Assembly: GCA_045657645.1 (NCBI GenBank)
Contig: JAZOTL010000025.1
Coordinates: 1 to 8,820, forward strand
DNA from: RGIG7300 sp045657645
GTDB taxonomy: Bacteria; Bacillota; Clostridia; Oscillospirales; CAG-272
Reading direction: 5' to 3'
Length of the DNA stretch: 8,820 bases
Below the pieces are notes generated by a model that ran no database searches, was not told the DNA's origin, and worked only from the letters and a program-made list of their open reading frames with translations. Position 1 is the first letter of the stretch. Each line of letters begins with the position of its first letter. This document shows, piece by piece, positions 5,969-8,820 of the stretch. The position numbers and the translations under genes were made by a program.

Positions 5969-8338
5969 TTACACGCTTGCTATGAATTTTTTGATGTTGG
6001 GAACTGAAACGAACTTTTCAGCCGCGCCGCCCACAACGTTAACAAGGGTAGGCGCCTGCTTTATGCCGATGGACTCTGTAAGTGCTACGTTTTCCTCTGC
6101 AAGAACCTTGGTGTAGGGAATGTTGGCCTTTGTAAGAAGAGCCTCTGCAACCTTACAGTTGGGGCAGGTTGCGGATGCAAAGAGATAGCATCCGTCAGCA
6201 AGAACAGCAGAATTTGCTTCGCAGTCACACTCTTTATCCTCAGCAAGAGGGCCTGTGTGGGTAAGAACTGAAGAAGCTATATCGTAGGTCTGGCGTTCCT
6301 TGTATTCCTGTGACTTACCGTCGTTCCAGTTCTTAACGGGGCGGTAGTAGCCTGTGATACGGCTGTAAACCTCTGCTTCCTTACCGCAGGTGGGGCAGGT
6401 AAAGTGCTCGCCTGCAATGTATCCGTGGTCCTTGCATACAGAGTATGTGGGGGAAAGGCTGTAGTAGGGCAGGCGGTAGTTTTCTGCTATCTTGCGTACT
6501 ATAGCCGCGGCAGACTGCCAATCGGGAAGCTTTTCACCGATAAATGCGTGGAATACCGTACCTGAGGTGTAAAGGGTATGAAGATCATCCTGAAGGTCAA
6601 GGGCTGTGAATACGTCGCTTGTATAGCCAACGGGAAGATGTGAAGAGTTGGTGTAGTAGGGGGTATCTGCATCGGAAGCGCAGATGATATCGGGATAATG
6701 CTTGCGGTCGTGCTTTGCAAGACGGTAAGAGGTGGACTCTGCAGGAGTAGCTTCCAGGTTGTAGAGGTCACCGTACATTTCCTGATAGTCGGATAAACGC
6801 TCGCGGATATGGTTGAGAACTTCTTTTGTGAAATCTCTTGTTTCCTTGTGGGTCATATCCTTGCCTATCCACTTTGCGTTAAGGCCTGCTTCGTTCATAC
6901 CAACAAGACCGATGGTAGAGAAGTGGTTGTTAAAGGTGCCAAGGTATCTTCTTGTATAGGGGTAAAGTCCCTCATCAAGAAGCTTTGTGATAATGGTTCT
7001 CTTTATCTTAAGGGAACGTGCGGAAATATCAAGCAGATGATCAAGGCGCTTTAAGAAGTCTTCTTTTGATTCTGCAAGATATGCAATTCTGGGCATATTT
7101 ATTGTAACAACACCTACAGAACCTGTGGTTTCACCGCTACCGAAGAAACCACCGGACTTCTTGCGAAGCTCACGAAGGTCAAGACGCAGACGGCAGCACA
7201 TACTGCGTACGTCGGAGGGTTCCATATCGCTGTTTACGTAGTTAGAGAAGTAGGGAGTTCCGTACTTGGAGGTCATTTCAAAAAGGAGCTTGTTGTTCTC
7301 GGTTTCGGACCAATCAAAGTCACGGGTAATGGAGTATGTGGGGATAGGATACTGGAAGCCTCTGCCCTGTGCGTCGCCCTCGATCATAATTTCGATGAAG
7401 GCGCGGTTTATCATATCCATTTCCTTCTTACAGTCGCCGTACTTAAAGTCCATACGCTTACCGCCAACGATAGCGTATTCATCTTCAAGGTCATGGGGAA
7501 CTGTCCAGTCAAGGGTAATGTTACTAAAGGGTGCCTGTGTACCCCAACGGCTGGGTGTGTTTACACCGTAAATAAAGGACTCAATGCACTTCTTAACTGC
7601 ATCATAGCTTAAGTTATCGGCCTTTACAAAGGGTGCAAGGTATGTATCAAATGAGGAGAAGGCCTGAGCGCCTGCCCACTCGTTCTGCATAATACCAAGG
7701 AAGTTTACCATCTGGTTGCAAAGGGTAGCAAGGTGCTTTGCGGGAGCTGAGGTTATCTTGCCGGGAACACCGCCTAAGCCCTCTTCTATAAGCTGCTTTA
7801 AGGACCAACCTGCGCAGTAGCCTGTAAGCATGGAAAGGTCGTGGATGTGGATATCTGCGTTCTTGTGTGCGTTTGATATCTCATCGTCATAAATTTCGGA
7901 AAGCCAGTAGTTTGCTGTAATTGCACCGGAGTTGCTGAGGATAAGACCACCAACAGAGTAGGTAACGGTGGAGTTTTCCTTTACACGCCAGTCGGTATTT
8001 TTAACGTACTGGTCTACCAGATCCTTATAGTCAAGAATGGTGGACTTCATATTACGGAGCTTTTCGCGCTGTCTGCGGTAAAGGATGTAAGCCTTTGCTA
8101 CGTCCGCATAACCTGCCTGTACAAGTACGGTTTCAACACTATCCTGAATGTCTTCTACCGCAACAAGATTTTCACTTACCTTGGGCTCGAAATCCGAGGT
8201 AACCTTAAGTGCAAGGAAGTCAATGATGTTGTCGTTAAATTGGCGTTCGCAGGCTTCAAAAGCCATTTTGATGGCATCGGAAATTTTCGCAATGTCAAAA
8301 TCAGCTATTTTGCCGTCTCTTTTAATAACACGGTACAT
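5969..8338 (-). CDS. nrdD: Anaerobic (class III) ribonucleoside-triphosphate reductase with fused C-terminal redoxin domain
   Basis: NrdD reduces ribonucleoside triphosphates to deoxyribonucleotides using a glycyl radical made by NrdG. The 789-residue protein begins with one ATP-cone (about 1-95; VIKRDGKIADFD at 4-15), an allosteric domain. The catalytic barrel follows, with HIHDLSMLTGYCAGW (164-178, Cys175) and MCCRLRLD (380-387), whose cysteine pair probably includes the thiyl-radical residue. ATPAESTSYRLAKHD (530-544) is also a class III block. A zinc site (Cys635, His638, Cys648, Cys651) precedes the radical loop RITGYYRPV (660-668), with Gly663 as the predicted radical site. NrdD normally ends soon after this loop. 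Here the chain continues with ECDCE (703-707) and a redoxin domain (about 715-789) containing CPNC (725-728) and QAPT (761-764). AGGAG (8347-8351) lies 8 bases before the ATG. The gene follows nrdG and precedes trxB on the same strand. Confidence 0.97.
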   Translation of the reverse strand: MYRVIKRDGKIADFDIAKISDAIKMAFEACERQFNDNIIDFLALKVTSDFEPKVSENLVAVEDIQDSVETVLVQAGYADVAKAYILYRRQREKLRNMKSTILDYKDLVDQYVKNTDWRVKENSTVTYSVGGLILSNSGAITANYWLSEIYDDEISNAHKNADIHIHDLSMLTGYCAGWSLKQLIEEGLGGVPGKITSAPAKHLATLCNQMVNFLGIMQNEWAGAQAFSSFDTYLAPFVKADNLSYDAVKKCIESFIYGVNTPSRWGTQAPFSNITLDWTVPHDLEDEYAIVGGKRMDFKYGDCKKEMDMINRAFIEIMIEGDAQGRGFQYPIPTYSITRDFDWSETENNKLLFEMTSKYGTPYFSNYVNSDMEPSDVRSMCCRLRLDLRELRKKSGGFFGSGETTGSVGVVTINMPRIAYLAESKEDFLKRLDHLLDISARSLKIKRTIITKLLDEGLYPYTRRYLGTFNNHFSTIGLVGMNEAGLNAKWIGKDMTHKETRDFTKEVLNHIRERLSDYQEMYGDLYNLEATPAESTSYRLAKHDRKHYPDIICASDADTPYYTNSSHLPVGYTSDVFTALDLQDDLHTLYTSGTVFHAFIGEKLPDWQSAAAIVRKIAENYRLPYYSLSPTYSVCKDHGYIAGEHFTCPTCGKEAEVYSRITGYYRPVKNWNDGKSQEYKERQTYDIASSVLTHTGPLAEDKECDCEANSAVLADGCYLFASATCPNCKVAEALLTKANIPYTKVLAEENVALTESIGIKQAPTLVNVVGGAAEKFVSVPNIKKFIASV
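5972..6229 (-). other. Glutaredoxin/thioredoxin-like domain encoded at the 3' end of nrdD
   Basis: Residues 704-789 of NrdD lie beyond the glycyl radical loop. After the CDC pair (Cys704, Cys706) comes a beta strand GCYLFASATCPNCKVAEALL (716-735) with a redox-active CPNC at the start of a helix, then IPYTKVLAEE (740-749). GIKQAPTLV (758-766) contains Pro763 in the cis-proline position of the fold, and the terminal helix is NIKKFIASV (781-789). This order is that of a glutaredoxin or NrdH-like thioredoxin fold of about 75 residues. It probably re-reduces the NrdD active-site disulfide, and the flavoprotein encoded next door probably recharges it. The domain assignment comes from motif order; the role is inferred. 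Confidence 0.85.
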
Positions 8339-8381
8339 TTTTCTCTCTCCTATTTATTTATATAGTAATTTATTTTATTGC

Positions 8382-8820
8382 TTAGGATACGCCCCGCAGA
8401 GAGGCAGTTGGAATGTAAGCTTGTACACACTTTAGTATTTCAAGCATTTCATTTCGTGAAAACTCGTCCACACCGCATCCGATAAGATTACCTGAATCGG
8501 TGAATTTTTGTATATAGTATTTCTTTTCGCCGCAAAGCCAGCTTCCGATAGATTCGAAGTCTTTAAGTGTGTGTATGCCCTTGACTGCAGTTGTTCGGAA
8601 TTCGTGGTCTATGCCGCTGTTTTTTATAAGGGAAATACTTTCATCAACAAGGGTAACGTCTACCTCGCCGCCACAGGCCCTTTCGTAGCCTTCGGGGGAG
8701 CTTTTAATATCCATAGCGATAAAATCAAGCATGCCCGATTTTATCACAAGGTCTAATCTTTTCGGTAGGGTACCGTTTGTATCTAATTTTACAAGGTAGC
8801 CTAATGCTTTTACTTTTTCT
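8382..8820 (-). CDS. nrdG: Anaerobic ribonucleotide reductase activating protein (radical SAM), partial, N-terminus beyond the right edge
   Basis: NrdG uses S-adenosylmethionine and a [4Fe-4S] cluster to generate the glycyl radical in NrdD. The visible 145 C-terminal residues, read from 8819 to the stop at 8384-8382, begin EKVKALGYLVKLDTNGTLPK. They continue with LDFIAMDIKSSPEGYERACG, the pattern of the longer NrdG variant related to pyruvate-formate-lyase activases (the NrdG2 type). Further on are EFRTTAVKGIHT and YYIQKF, corresponding to late barrel strands of the radical SAM fold. The CxxxCxxC cluster motif lies upstream, outside the window. The family is about 230 residues, so roughly 85 are missing from view. 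The GTG at 8747 is internal to this frame and not the real start. The gene ends 43 bases before nrdD on the same strand, so the two form an operon whose promoter is also outside the window. Confidence 0.9.
   Translation of the reverse strand, partial: EKVKALGYLVKLDTNGTLPKRLDLVIKSGMLDFIAMDIKSSPEGYERACGGEVDVTLVDESISLIKNSGIDHEFRTTAVKGIHTLKDFESIGSWLCGEKKYYIQKFTDSGNLIGCGVDEFSRNEMLEILKCVQAYIPTASLRGVS

Noticed and set aside
8355..8375. AT-rich CTATATAA-like sequence between nrdG and nrdD, resembling part of an NrdR box or an internal promoter -10.
   Set aside because: There is only one imperfect copy, no tandem partner, no usable -35 box 16-18 bases upstream, and it lies inside an operon. NrdR boxes would be expected ahead of nrdG, outside the window.
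8739..8747. GTG at 8747 as the start of a small 121-residue protein.
   Set aside because: The same frame stays open to the window edge and continues NrdG family sequence (KLDTNGT upstream), so this is an internal codon of a truncated view of nrdG.

Overview
The window looks like chromosomal DNA of an anaerobic, low-to-moderate GC Firmicute, most likely a member of Clostridia. The reasons are strong GGAGG-type ribosome binding sites, consensus sigma-A promoters, a NiaR-type NAD repressor beside nadABC, and a class III (oxygen-sensitive, glycyl-radical) ribonucleotide reductase operon. I cannot name a genus. I see no RNA gene, mobile element, CRISPR array or broken gene. Coding is dense and the only gaps are short regulatory ones.

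Left part (1-3550): de novo NAD synthesis. nadA (quinolinate synthase, minus strand, running off the left edge) and nadB-nadC-niaR (plus strand) diverge from a 178-base control region. That region holds two back-to-back promoters with excellent -10/-35 boxes and several TGTCAA/TTGACA repeats that overlap both -35 boxes. NadB oxidises aspartate to iminoaspartate, NadA condenses it with dihydroxyacetone phosphate to quinolinate, and NadC converts quinolinate to nicotinate mononucleotide. The last gene encodes the niacin-responsive repressor NiaR, so the cluster probably controls itself. A hairpin at 3522-3550 closes the unit.

Middle (3551-5048): a single MATE-family multidrug/organic-cation efflux gene with its own promoter. 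It is separated from the convergent right-hand operon by a strong hairpin (5021-5048) that can terminate both directions.

Right part (5053-8820, minus strand): an operon in the order nrdG (activase, N-terminus beyond the right edge), nrdD, trxB. NrdG installs the glycyl radical in NrdD, and NrdD makes deoxyribonucleotides anaerobically. Two features stand out. NrdD carries an extra C-terminal glutaredoxin/thioredoxin-like domain with a CPNC motif, preceded by a CDC cysteine pair. The gene 4 bases downstream encodes a thioredoxin-reductase-like flavoprotein that keeps its CAVC redox centre but has lost the HRRxxxR NADPH-recognition motif. Together they suggest a dedicated electron-delivery chain to the reductase that may not draw directly on NADPH. 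This is the most interesting part of the window.
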